From JAHDNZ01 sp036721855 (GTDB lineage Bacteria > Bacillota > DTU065), in the NCBI GenBank assembly GCA_036721855.1, contig DAIMKF010000016.1, positions 1 through 41,092 of the forward strand: DNA of 41,092 bases. The letters run 5' to 3'. Numbering within the stretch: the stretch's first letter is position 1; every line of letters begins with the position of its first letter. The position numbers were made by a program, and so were the translations under genes. Below, in pieces: positions 34,733 through 41,092 of the stretch. The notes under the pieces are model-generated. The model was not told the DNA's origin. It did not search any database and saw only the letters and a program-made list of their open reading frames with translations.

Positions 34733-35702
34733 GTTTTTCACTTCCAATCAAAGCGGCCGCACTGCGGGCTATTATAGCCGGGTTAGTTTTGGCTGCTTTT
34801 TGGACTTCAGTACTTTTTTTGAAAAGGACAAGCTCTTTTAATTTAGGTGCCGATAGGGCAATAACAACTAAGATAGCTGTTACAAGACGCAAATCGGTAG
34901 CTGCAAAACCAGCTCTTAGTGCTATCGCAATTGTAAATCGATAAAGGACTGAACCTAAAATAGCCGATAGTGTCGCTCTAATAATGGTCTTGGGTTTTAT
35001 TATAGCTTCGCCAAGGATTACCGAGGCGAGCCCTGCTACCACAGTACCTATACCCATACCCACATCGGCAAATGCCTGGTACTGAGCTATCATACTTCCG
35101 GCCATACCGACTAATCCATTCGATAAAGCCAGCCCAACTATCTTATAACGATCAGTGTCAACACCCAAAGCTCTAATCATATTTTCGTTATCACCACAAG
35201 CTCTAAGTCCAAGACCGATTTCAGTATGCAAAAAATAATCAAGGATGATTTTAATAATAAGTACAGTAGTGGCAAATAAAACAATTGCACCCCAGTTAAA
35301 CCCCAAGTTATCTTGAAACATAGTTACCAGTGTAGTCTTTCGAAGTAAAGGTAAATTGGAACGTCCACCCATCACTCTTAGATTAACTGAATAAAGACCA
35401 GTCATAGTTAATATACCAGCTAAAAGACCGGATATCTTTAATTTTGTATTGAGAAACCCTGTAACTGTACCGGCTAATGCTCCTCCCAAAAAACCACCTA
35501 CAGTTGCTAAAAAGGGATGAATCCCTTTAGTTATTAAAGTTGCCGCAATAGCTGCACCTAAAGGAAAACTCCCATCGACAGTTAAATCAGGGTAGTCGAG
35601 AATTCGATAGGTAAGATAAACTCCCAAAACCAAGATCGCATATGCTAATCCCTGCTCCAGAGGGGTTGCCCAAATGCCTAACATAGTATCGCAGACTGCC
35701 AA
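34719..35702 (-). CDS. ABC transporter permease (TrpY-like, COG4120 type)
   Basis: 327 aa, about 8-9 membrane segments, branched-chain-permease superfamily. DYPDLTVDGSFPLGAA near residue 38 and LGLRACGDNENMIRALGVD near 165 are the conserved blocks, the latter resembling the cytoplasmic EAA-like loop that contacts the ATPase. The start is uncertain: TTG at 35702 lies 13 bases after GGAGGT, and the next ATG (35687) has no site. It forms the membrane pore, probably as a homodimer, of the adjacent transporter. Confidence 0.85.
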   Translation of the reverse strand: MAVCDTMLGIWATPLEQGLAYAILVLGVYLTYRILDYPDLTVDGSFPLGAAIAATLITKGIHPFLATVGGFLGGALAGTVTGFLNTKLKISGLLAGILTMTGLYSVNLRVMGGRSNLPLLRKTTLVTMFQDNLGFNWGAIVLFATTVLIIKIILDYFLHTEIGLGLRACGDNENMIRALGVDTDRYKIVGLALSNGLVGMAGSMIAQYQAFADVGMGIGTVVAGLASVILGEAIIKPKTIIRATLSAILGSVLYRFTIAIALRAGFAATDLRLVTAILVVIALSAPKLKELVLFKKSTEVQKAAKTNPAIIARSAAALIGSEKHVSD

Positions 35703-35777
35703 CTAGCAGCTGCTCACCTCCAATTCAAAGTGTATCTTAAGTAAAATAAGTGCTTTTTTAGCTTCATCTTGTCGCTT

Positions 35778-35798
35778 CACGCGGGATAAACCCGCGTG
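35778..35798 (-). terminator. Intercistronic GC hairpin between binding-protein and permease genes
   Basis: CACGCGGG and CCCGCGTG arms around a 5-base loop, 1-2 bp after the binding-protein stop and without a T-run. Such hairpins usually protect the upstream mRNA and raise the yield of the binding protein over the permease. Confidence 0.65.
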
Positions 35799-35799
35799 T

Positions 35800-36732
35800 T
35801 TATTCTACAATTAAAGCATCTTTTAGAAGCTCTTGGGGAATCGATACACCCATCCTTTTTGCTGCTGACTGATTAATGACAAGCGAAATCCCTTTTTGAA
35901 ATTCTATGGGGGTTTGCTCCGGTTTTGCCCCCTGTAAGATGCGAACTGCCATGGCTCCTGTTTGACAGCCTAATTGATAATAATCTAAACCGACGGTAGC
36001 TAAAGCACCTCTTATAACCGATTCACTTTCGCCTGCTATAAGGGGTATTTTGCTCCTCTCACAAAAAGCAATAACAGACTCCAAAGCGGCAACAACCGTA
36101 TTATCGGTCGGTACATATACTGCATCTACCCTACCTTGTAGAGACTGAGCAGCTTGATAGACACCGCTTGTTTCGGTTACGGTAACTAATACCAGTTTTA
36201 ACCCCATGGCAGTAGCTGCTTTTTGGGCTAGTTCTACTTGTACCACAGAATTAGCTTCACCGGCATTATAAATAATGCCTACTCTGTTTGCTTTGGGTTG
36301 AAAGAGTTTAATCAACTCGAGCTGTTTATCAACCGGATTCATATCTGATGTCCCGGTAACATTAGTACCCGGATGATCAAAATCTTTAATTAACCCTGCA
36401 ACCTTTGGATCTGTAACCGCAGTAATTAAAATTGGTATTGTTGATGTAGCTTTGGCTGCAGCCTGGGCCGAAGGAGTGGCTATAGCCAGAATTAGGTCGA
36501 CCTTATCTGCAGCTAATTTGCCGGCAATGGTCTGTAAAGTGCTCATATCCCCTTGAGCATTTTGGTAGCTATATTTAGCATCTATTTTTTGAGCTTTCAA
36601 TTCATCCATAAAACCATTTCTGGCAGCATCCAAAGCCGGATGCTCAATGATTTGAATAATACCAATGTTTACAGCTACACAAAAATAAGCCAGTATAAGA
36701 AAGAGAGAAATCACCCATTGAAGCTTCTTCAT
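35800..36732 (-). CDS. ABC transporter substrate-binding protein (TrpX-like, COG2984 type)
   Basis: 310 aa from the ATG at 36732 (GGAGGT 6 bases upstream). Signal-like N-terminus MKKLQWVISLFLILAYF, then mature VNIGIIQIIEHPALDAARNGF, the family hallmark. Further blocks are ATPSAQAA, TDPKVAGLI, GTSDMNPVDKQLELIK and VPTDNTVVAA. The only Cys at the signal end (AYFC) does not fit a lipobox, so the protein seems soluble. The family includes T-box-controlled tryptophan-type transporters in Gram-positives; here there is no T-box and the substrate is open. Confidence 0.88.
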   Translation of the reverse strand: MKKLQWVISLFLILAYFCVAVNIGIIQIIEHPALDAARNGFMDELKAQKIDAKYSYQNAQGDMSTLQTIAGKLAADKVDLILAIATPSAQAAAKATSTIPILITAVTDPKVAGLIKDFDHPGTNVTGTSDMNPVDKQLELIKLFQPKANRVGIIYNAGEANSVVQVELAQKAATAMGLKLVLVTVTETSGVYQAAQSLQGRVDAVYVPTDNTVVAALESVIAFCERSKIPLIAGESESVIRGALATVGLDYYQLGCQTGAMAVRILQGAKPEQTPIEFQKGISLVINQSAAKRMGVSIPQELLKDALIVE

Positions 36733-36744
36733 CAAAGTACCTCC

Positions 36745-37188
36745 TTAAATACCTTTCCAATTATAACGCTCTTTATAAACCTTCATGACCAGAGATGTGT
36801 CACTATTTGCTATCCCAGGAATTAGACGTACTTTATGGGTTAAAATGTCAAATAGTTGCTCATTTGAACCCACAACAATCTCCACTATCAAATCATAAGT
36901 ACCGGCACATACGCCTATATAGCGTACTTCTTCAAGATCAGCTAGTTTGGCGACAATGTTATTTACCGGTTCACCTTCAGTATGGATGCCTACTACTGCA
37001 ATTGTACTTTGGGCAACCATTTTCGGATCCACTATACCGACTATGCGCATAATTCCTTCGTCAATTAAACGAGCGACTCTTTTACGTATAGTTCCTTCGG
37101 CGACTCCTAAAGATTCGGCAATAGTTGTATATGGAGTACGACCATCTTCCTGCAGAATTGCTACTATTTTCCTATCCAGTTCATCTAT
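36745..37188 (-). CDS. Lrp/AsnC family regulator with an ATA start
   Basis: 147 aa if read from ATA at 37186-37188. The N-terminal helix-turn-helix is complete (DELDRKIVAILQEDGRTPYT, IAESLGVAEGTIRKRVARL) and the C-terminal RAM/ligand domain follows (VGIHTEGEPVNNIVAKL, GTYDLIVEIVVGSNEQL). The frame has a TGA three codons before the ATA and no ATG, GTG or TTG until ATG 37050, which would delete the DNA-binding part. AGGTGA (37195-37200) is placed exactly 6 bases before the ATA, as for a true start. Lrp-type proteins bind amino acids and control transport; this one is 12 bp upstream of the ABC genes it presumably controls. Confidence 0.85.
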   Translation of the reverse strand: MDELDRKIVAILQEDGRTPYTTIAESLGVAEGTIRKRVARLIDEGIMRIVGIVDPKMVAQSTIAVVGIHTEGEPVNNIVAKLADLEEVRYIGVCAGTYDLIVEIVVGSNEQLFDILTHKVRLIPGIANSDTSLVMKVYKERYNWKGI

Positions 37189-37217
37189 GGCTGCTCACCT
37201 GCCTTCTTACGATAACC

Positions 37218-37246
37218 ATTTTACCACAGACTATTCATTGCGTAAA
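37218..37246 (-). promoter_or_regulatory. Promoter of the lrp-ABC operon
   Basis: Minus-strand TTTACG (37241-37246) and TAAAAT (37218-37223), 17-bp spacer, about 30 bp before the lrp start. A GCGTAAAGCG near-palindrome on the plus strand over the -35 could be an autoregulatory site. Confidence 0.6.
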
Positions 37247-37427
37247 GCGTATCTTTTTACTTTTCGTTTTGCGTTTTCCCCACTTTCTTGTTTAATAAGC
37301 TTCTGGTGTGATTTCCCTCAAGATTAGTTCTGCTTTCCTATTATAATATCCTTCAATTTTCGCAATAATAAACTGGATTATTTACGAATACAGACGATTT
37401 TGGCACGAGATTTTTTCCTTTTGCTAA

Positions 37428-37470
37428 AAAAAGATGCCTGGTTGGCATTTTAGCACCGGGCACCTTTTTT
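37428..37470 (-). terminator. cwlD terminator
   Basis: Minus-strand GGTGCC...GGT pairs with ACC...GGCATC with one bulge, followed by T7. It lies 7 bp past the amidase stop. Confidence 0.8.
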
Positions 37471-37477
37471 ATTCATC

Positions 37478-38620
37478 TTAATTGCGACTGTCTTTGATTA
37501 GATATGAATTGAATTTAAGTGGTTTACTCCAATCAAACTCCTCACTTCCTCCAAGTACTTCAACAGCTACTTCCTCAATCCCAGGAAGCATGGTTAATGT
37601 GTTAACAATTGAATAGACTGCTAGTTCTTCCAAGTGCCCTGTTAGGTTAAGAGCACTTAAATCTACGCTGACATAAGCCCTGGTTTTTGTTATCCCTAAA
37701 AAACTAAGCGAGGCCGGACCTTCTAAGAGCTCCCTTAGCGAGTTTTGGTTTTGGGGTTTAGCTTGCAGCTCTTTTAAGACATCACTCGGTTTTGGTGAAG
37801 TAATTGTGCGTTTTTCGTAGTCAAGTAAACCATTGTTTTCCAGTGAAGCATAAAACAAAAGGACCTCTTTTTCTTGTAGTGAAGGTCGCACAAAAACCTC
37901 GGGTTGTAGTGGTTTGGCACTAACAGATGCCGCACCTTTGGATTTGAAATAGTCTACAATTCCTTTGGCAATTGCTTGAGCCACCTTTTCCTGATAATTT
38001 TCATTCTGTAGTAGGGCTGCTTCTTTAGGATTGGATAAAAAACCAACTTCAACCATGGCACTTGGAACTGTACTCTCTCTTAATATACGAAAATCTCCCG
38101 GTTTAGCTTTACGATTATTCGGTCCTAGAGAAATTACTAAACTATTTTGAATCGCTTCGGCCAACAATCTACTCCTGCCACATTCCGGTGAATAAAAGGT
38201 TTGAGCACCCGACCATCTGCTTTCTGGAAAACTATTGGCATGGATTGATATTAATAGATCAGCTTTATGTGTTTTGGCAAGCTGTGCTCTTCTGTTAAGA
38301 TCTTCTCTTTTTCTTCTTATAAGTGGACCTTTAATATCTTTGGCCAAATCAGTATCAGATTCTCTAGTTAAAACAGTATAAATGGCCAAACTGTTCAACT
38401 TCTTAGCCAGCTTTTTGGAAATCTCTAAAACTATATCTTTTTCTTTTGCTCCGTTTTTACTTGAACAGCCCGGATCAATACCTCCATGGCCTGGATCAAT
38501 TATGATAATCTTACCGGAGACTTGATTAGCCGGTATGGTATCAAGTGGAATACTTGGGCTTAAGTACCTTAGAGCAATGATAAAAAGTGCTATCCCTAAG
38601 CGTAATGTTTTTCTGCGCAT
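37478..38620 (-). CDS. CwlD-like N-acetylmuramoyl-L-alanine amidase fused to a GerM domain
   Basis: 380 aa. An N-terminal membrane anchor or signal (residues ~5-22) is followed by an Amidase_3 domain with all zinc/catalytic residues: H45 in DPGHGG, E60, H127 in SIHANS and E191 in MVEVGFLSN. After a linker, residues ~257-370 form a GerMN domain (LLFYASLENNGLL, SLRELLEGP, ELAVYSIVNTLTMLPGIEEV). CwlD makes muramic-delta-lactam in the spore cortex; GerM functions in sporulation and germination. The two in one chain suggest an export-anchored cortex enzyme. Single gene, with its own terminator. Confidence 0.85.
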   Translation of the reverse strand: MRRKTLRLGIALFIIALRYLSPSIPLDTIPANQVSGKIIIIDPGHGGIDPGCSSKNGAKEKDIVLEISKKLAKKLNSLAIYTVLTRESDTDLAKDIKGPLIRRKREDLNRRAQLAKTHKADLLISIHANSFPESRWSGAQTFYSPECGRSRLLAEAIQNSLVISLGPNNRKAKPGDFRILRESTVPSAMVEVGFLSNPKEAALLQNENYQEKVAQAIAKGIVDYFKSKGAASVSAKPLQPEVFVRPSLQEKEVLLFYASLENNGLLDYEKRTITSPKPSDVLKELQAKPQNQNSLRELLEGPASLSFLGITKTRAYVSVDLSALNLTGHLEELAVYSIVNTLTMLPGIEEVAVEVLGGSEEFDWSKPLKFNSYLIKDSRN

Positions 38621-38667
38621 TTTAACCCCTCCGCCAATTAATATGCGTATGGGGGTTTTATCTAGGA

Positions 38668-39270
38668 CTATAGAGTTATTTTTCTGGAAAAAAGAACTCT
38701 ATAGCCACCTGAGCGTGAAAGAACATCAACATTATTAAATACTGTAGCCATCTTTTTAGTTAAACTTTCAGCCCCTTGTTTTTTTTGCACCACTAAACAT
38801 AAACCTCCGCCTTGGATAAGGTAGTCAGGTGCTTTTTCTACCAGTTCATAAACAATAGCTTTGCCCGCCCGAAAAGGTGGGTTGGACACAATAAGATCAA
38901 AACTTCCCTTGACAGCATTAAAACCTTGGCTTTGGTAAGCGTAAGCATTTTTAATACCATTGAGATTAATATTTTGCCAAGCTAAATTGATTGCTCTTTC
39001 ATTAATATCGATCATCTCTACCTGCCCTTTTTTGGCTAGGTTAGCCGCCACCAAACCAATAATGCCATAACCTGTACCCCAATCTAAAATTCTATCCGTA
39101 GCCCTTATTGGCATTGTCTCAATAAGCAATTTGCTTCCTTTATCCAATCTACTTTTAGAAAAGACTCCCCTGTCACTGAGTAACTGGTAGACTTTACCTA
39201 AAACCTCTATCTCTATTAACTTTGGTTTACTCTTGCTAGTTGGTTCTTTAGAATAATAATGTTCACTCAT
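38668..39270 (-). CDS. Class I SAM methyltransferase, RsmC-like
   Basis: 200 aa. N-terminal HYYSKEPTSKSKPK and GVFSKSRLDKGSKLLIE, motif I LDWGTGYGIIGLVAA near residue 62, motif II EMIDINERAINLA, and catalytic NPPFRAGK near 130, typical of N2-guanine methylation of 16S rRNA (RsmC, G1207). It is the short single-domain form common in Firmicutes, without the N-terminal pseudo-domain of E. coli RsmC. The ATG lacks an obvious ribosome site. The 165 bp to the next gene holds nothing clear. Confidence 0.88.
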   Translation of the reverse strand: MSEHYYSKEPTSKSKPKLIEIEVLGKVYQLLSDRGVFSKSRLDKGSKLLIETMPIRATDRILDWGTGYGIIGLVAANLAKKGQVEMIDINERAINLAWQNINLNGIKNAYAYQSQGFNAVKGSFDLIVSNPPFRAGKAIVYELVEKAPDYLIQGGGLCLVVQKKQGAESLTKKMATVFNNVDVLSRSGGYRVLFSRKITL

Positions 39271-39435
39271 AATTTATGTCTAAGTCAGGATATAATCCTT
39301 AACCTAAACCAATTCACTCCTTTATAAAAACTACCCTCACCAAATGGGCAATGCTACCAAGATCATTGAGTTATAAGTCTACTAATATTTTAACCAACAA
39401 ATCTAAAGACTCTTAGATAAGCATTAAAAGGGATA

Positions 39436-40296
39436 TCAGCACTTATTTATTTCACGTTCATCAAGATAGTTCCAGATCAAAATCAAACTCTCTAAATCTC
39501 TGGCGTTGTGGCTAATGACTTCATCTAAAAGCTTAGGTTCTTGCGCCAGGAGAAATTTTTGGTAAATTAAAGGAATTTCACCAGAGGCAGGATCAAGATG
39601 TCTTTCATATTTTAAAATTATTTTTTCAATAGTTTTTAGGCGACAATCAGGTACTTCTTTGCCCAGTATTTTTCTTACTACCGGTAAAAGATCCAGGTTG
39701 AGTGGCTTTGGAAAAGGGAGTCCCCATCTTGAAGCTCTTTTTTTTAAGACAGGCAGATCAAAAGAACCGCCGTTATAAGTTATAACCGCTTCCGCCCTCT
39801 CTAGTTCTATGCTTACAGCTTTTAACATAGCTGCTTCTTCTGCTGGATGCCTAGCTAAAAACAGTTTAATCTGAGGTAGGGGTGTAAGAGTTATAACCCC
39901 TACCAAAAAGATAGGCATAGCAAACCCAAACCCTGCGGTTTCAATATCTAAGACTGTAATTCTCTCTCTTGGTAGAGCAGCTAAAACCATAAAGCGAGGA
40001 AAACGTCTATAAATAAGCGGCCAATTTTTCGCTTCTAAACCTGCCAAAACAAGCTTGCCATCTTCACAAAAAGGAGTGTTTGCCAGTTCTGCAAGTGAGC
40101 TGATCCCTTTTTTGTGCAAAGCTTTTTCGCGAACTAAGCCAATACCGTTGACAGCCTGGAGATGAAAATAAAAATCTTGAAAACTATGTTGTTTAGGTAT
40201 CAAAACACCGGCTTGATATGTGAAAACCCAAAAAGTTCCCCAGTCGTTAGAACATTCTTCCCCTTCGGAAAATACAGCCAGATTATTATCGAGCAT
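39436..40296 (-). CDS. YprB-type RNase H-like 3'-5' exonuclease
   Basis: 286 aa. The first ~100 residues include a helix-hairpin-like VNGIGLVREKALHKKGISS. The DEDD-type exonuclease follows: VLDIETAGF near residue 115 (Asp and Glu), VITYNGGSFDLPVLKKR near 170 (third Asp) and ISHNARDLESL near 263 (His and last Asp). Matches the RNase_H_2/YprB family, presumed DNA or RNA repair exonuclease. Start ATG 40296 lies within the end of a 30-codon ORF, with GGTGA 5-6 bases before it. Confidence 0.85.
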   Translation of the reverse strand: MLDNNLAVFSEGEECSNDWGTFWVFTYQAGVLIPKQHSFQDFYFHLQAVNGIGLVREKALHKKGISSLAELANTPFCEDGKLVLAGLEAKNWPLIYRRFPRFMVLAALPRERITVLDIETAGFGFAMPIFLVGVITLTPLPQIKLFLARHPAEEAAMLKAVSIELERAEAVITYNGGSFDLPVLKKRASRWGLPFPKPLNLDLLPVVRKILGKEVPDCRLKTIEKIILKYERHLDPASGEIPLIYQKFLLAQEPKLLDEVISHNARDLESLILIWNYLDEREINKC

Positions 40297-40378
40297 CTAA
40301 ATCACCACGATTTTTCATTTCTGCTTTTGTCATCCTACTCCTGCACCTTAAATCTTGACAATTTCTAAAGATCTTCAT
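40286..40378 (-). CDS. 30-codon basic small ORF ahead of the yprB-like gene
   Basis: 30 aa, beginning MKIFRNCQDLRCRSRM and ending KNRGDLDAR; pI is high, two Cys. AAGGAGG lies 5 bases before the ATG, a stronger site than that of the next gene, and the TAA is 11 bp inside the next gene, so it may couple translation. Not recognised as a known family; there is no sign of a membrane segment. It could be a real microprotein or a leader ORF. Confidence 0.5.
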   Translation of the reverse strand: MKIFRNCQDLRCRSRMTKAEMKNRGDLDAR

Positions 40379-40414
40379 CAAACCTCCTTAAAAACAACTT
40401 AGTACAATCAAGTA

Positions 40415-40438
40415 AAAGAAAGATAGCTACTCTTTCTT
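40415..40438. repeat. Inverted repeat upstream of the small exported protein gene
   Basis: AAGAAAGA and TCTTTCTT arms around a 7-base loop, ending 5-6 bases before AAAGGAGG. It could modulate access to that ribosome site. Confidence 0.5.
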
Positions 40439-40459
40439 AATCAAAGGAGGTTTTTATTA

Positions 40460-40894
40460 ATGAAAAAGTTCTGGTTTGCCGCTGTTTTAATGCTTTTTGT
40501 TTTAGCAGGGACCGCATTTGCCCGCTTTGGTCTTTCTAAAACCACTGAAGCTGCTTTTAAGCGCCCCCTAGATTATCTCGCAGAAAAAGGGATTTCTTTG
40601 GAGGAATACTACTCCTTCAGACAATCCGGTAAAACTTTCGCAGAATTTTTACAGGAAAAAAACATCAAGGAAACAGACTTAAAAGCTGAAATCCTTAGAG
40701 ACAGAAAGGCTGAGCTGGATCAATTAGTTAAAGATGACCAAATGACTGCTCGTGAAAGAGATGCCCGCCTGATAATAATGGAAGAGAATCTTGGTCGCAA
40801 CTGGAACAAGACTGAATTTGGAGGTCAATGTCTTGGTTGTGGGACAAGTGGAATTAAAAGAATGAGTAGAAATGGACAAGGTAGAAAGTTCTAG
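40460..40894 (+). CDS. Small exported helical protein with a CLGC motif (DUF2680-like)
   Basis: 144 aa. Signal peptide MKKFWFAAVLMLFVLAGTAFA with an AFA cleavage site and no lipobox Cys. The mature part is predicted helical and charged, with EYYSFRQSGKTFAEFLQEK, DRKAELDQLVKDDQMTARERD and EENLGRNWN. The spacing resembles DUF2680/YckD-type secreted proteins. A basic tail holds CLGCGTSG, which could be a disulfide or metal site. AAAGGAGG lies 9 bases before the ATG. Not linked to other plus-strand genes. Function unknown. Confidence 0.7.
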   Translation: MKKFWFAAVLMLFVLAGTAFARFGLSKTTEAAFKRPLDYLAEKGISLEEYYSFRQSGKTFAEFLQEKNIKETDLKAEILRDRKAELDQLVKDDQMTARERDARLIIMEENLGRNWNKTEFGGQCLGCGTSGIKRMSRNGQGRKF

Positions 40895-40906
40895 ATAAAA
40901 ACTGAA

Positions 40907-40934
40907 GCGGTAGAAAACCATGTTTTTCTACCGC
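40907..40934 (+). terminator. Terminator of the small exported protein gene
   Basis: GCGGTAGAAAA and TTTTCTACCGC arms, then CTCTTAT. It starts 12 bp after the stop. Beyond it, to the window end, I see two more inverted repeats (40979-41012, TATCCTTTAG; 41042-41058, CATTCCT) and no supported gene. Confidence 0.65.
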
Positions 40935-41092
40935 TCTTATCTAAGTATCTCAAAGAAAAAATTCAGCCGTATTCTGATTATCCTTTAGGAAAAATATCTA
41001 GTCTAAAGGATATACTTAAATCGAAAAGAATGAGCTCTAAGCATTCCTGTAAGGAATGAAATGAACTTTGAAAATTGAAAAACCTCCTGTTA

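Noticed and set aside
36553..37327. Several 80-126-codon plus-strand frames
   Set aside because: Antisense to the binding-protein and lrp genes, whose minus-strand frames show clear family motifs.
40978..41092. Minus-strand frame open to the right edge (about 37 codons, ...SLQECLELILFDLSI...)
   Set aside because: Reads plausibly, but no start or family can be assigned from so short a piece, and two inverted repeats cover much of it.
1..41092. CRISPR arrays, insertion sequences, prophage, tRNA or rRNA genes
   Set aside because: No regularly spaced repeats, transposase or integrase motifs, or cloverleaf/rRNA sequences were found on either strand.

Overview
The window reads as a moderately low-GC, spore-forming Firmicute (Clostridia-like). 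The reasons are two T-box (tRNA-sensing) leaders, strong AGGAGG-type ribosome sites with many TTG/GTG starts, two spore-coat genes, and a CwlD-GerM cortex/germination protein. The right half also has a signal-peptide protein that looks like a C-terminal-Phe beta-barrel, and two ABC solute-binding proteins without a lipobox. Together these suggest, without proving, that the cell has an outer membrane (a diderm, spore-forming Firmicute). I cannot name the genus. No tRNA, rRNA, CRISPR array or transposase was seen.

Layout. 72-9540 (minus) is a branched-chain amino-acid operon, ilvB-ilvN-ilvC-leuA-leuC-leuD-leuB-cimA, behind a sigma-A-type promoter and a T-box leader with a probable Ile (AUC) specifier. 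cimA means isoleucine is made from pyruvate via citramalate, with LeuCD and LeuB shared between the Leu and Ile routes. ilvD lies apart at 15.6-17.2 kb without a T-box. 9.7-11.6 kb (plus) is a compact unit of two DUF1538 membrane proteins and a PII-like regulator. 11.7-13.3 kb encodes an ECF-like sigma factor with a long C-terminal extension. 13.7-15.35 kb holds an archaeal-type, probably non-discriminating aspartyl-tRNA synthetase behind a T-box. Between the T-box terminator and aspS lies a 22-codon leader ORF with nine consecutive Asp/Asn codons, which I consider the most interesting item here.

17.3-17.8 kb (plus) holds two spore-coat genes. 17.8-28.8 kb (minus) is a complete-looking arginine operon, argC-J-B-D-carB-F-G-H, except that carA is missing. 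28.7-29.4, 30.7-31.4 and 33.5-33.9 kb are gene-poor stretches that appear to hold decayed genes. Between them lie an orphan sugar-type solute-binding protein and an unusual three-gene unit: a membrane sensor with a degenerate kinase-like end, a receiver-like protein without phosphoacceptor Asp, and a putative outer-membrane barrel.

33.9-37.2 kb (minus) is an Lrp regulator followed by a TrpXYZ-type ABC transporter. The Lrp frame starts at ATA. 37.4-40.4 kb (minus) carries CwlD-GerM, an RsmC-like methyltransferase and a YprB-like exonuclease preceded by a 30-codon ORF. A small exported protein (plus) closes the window.
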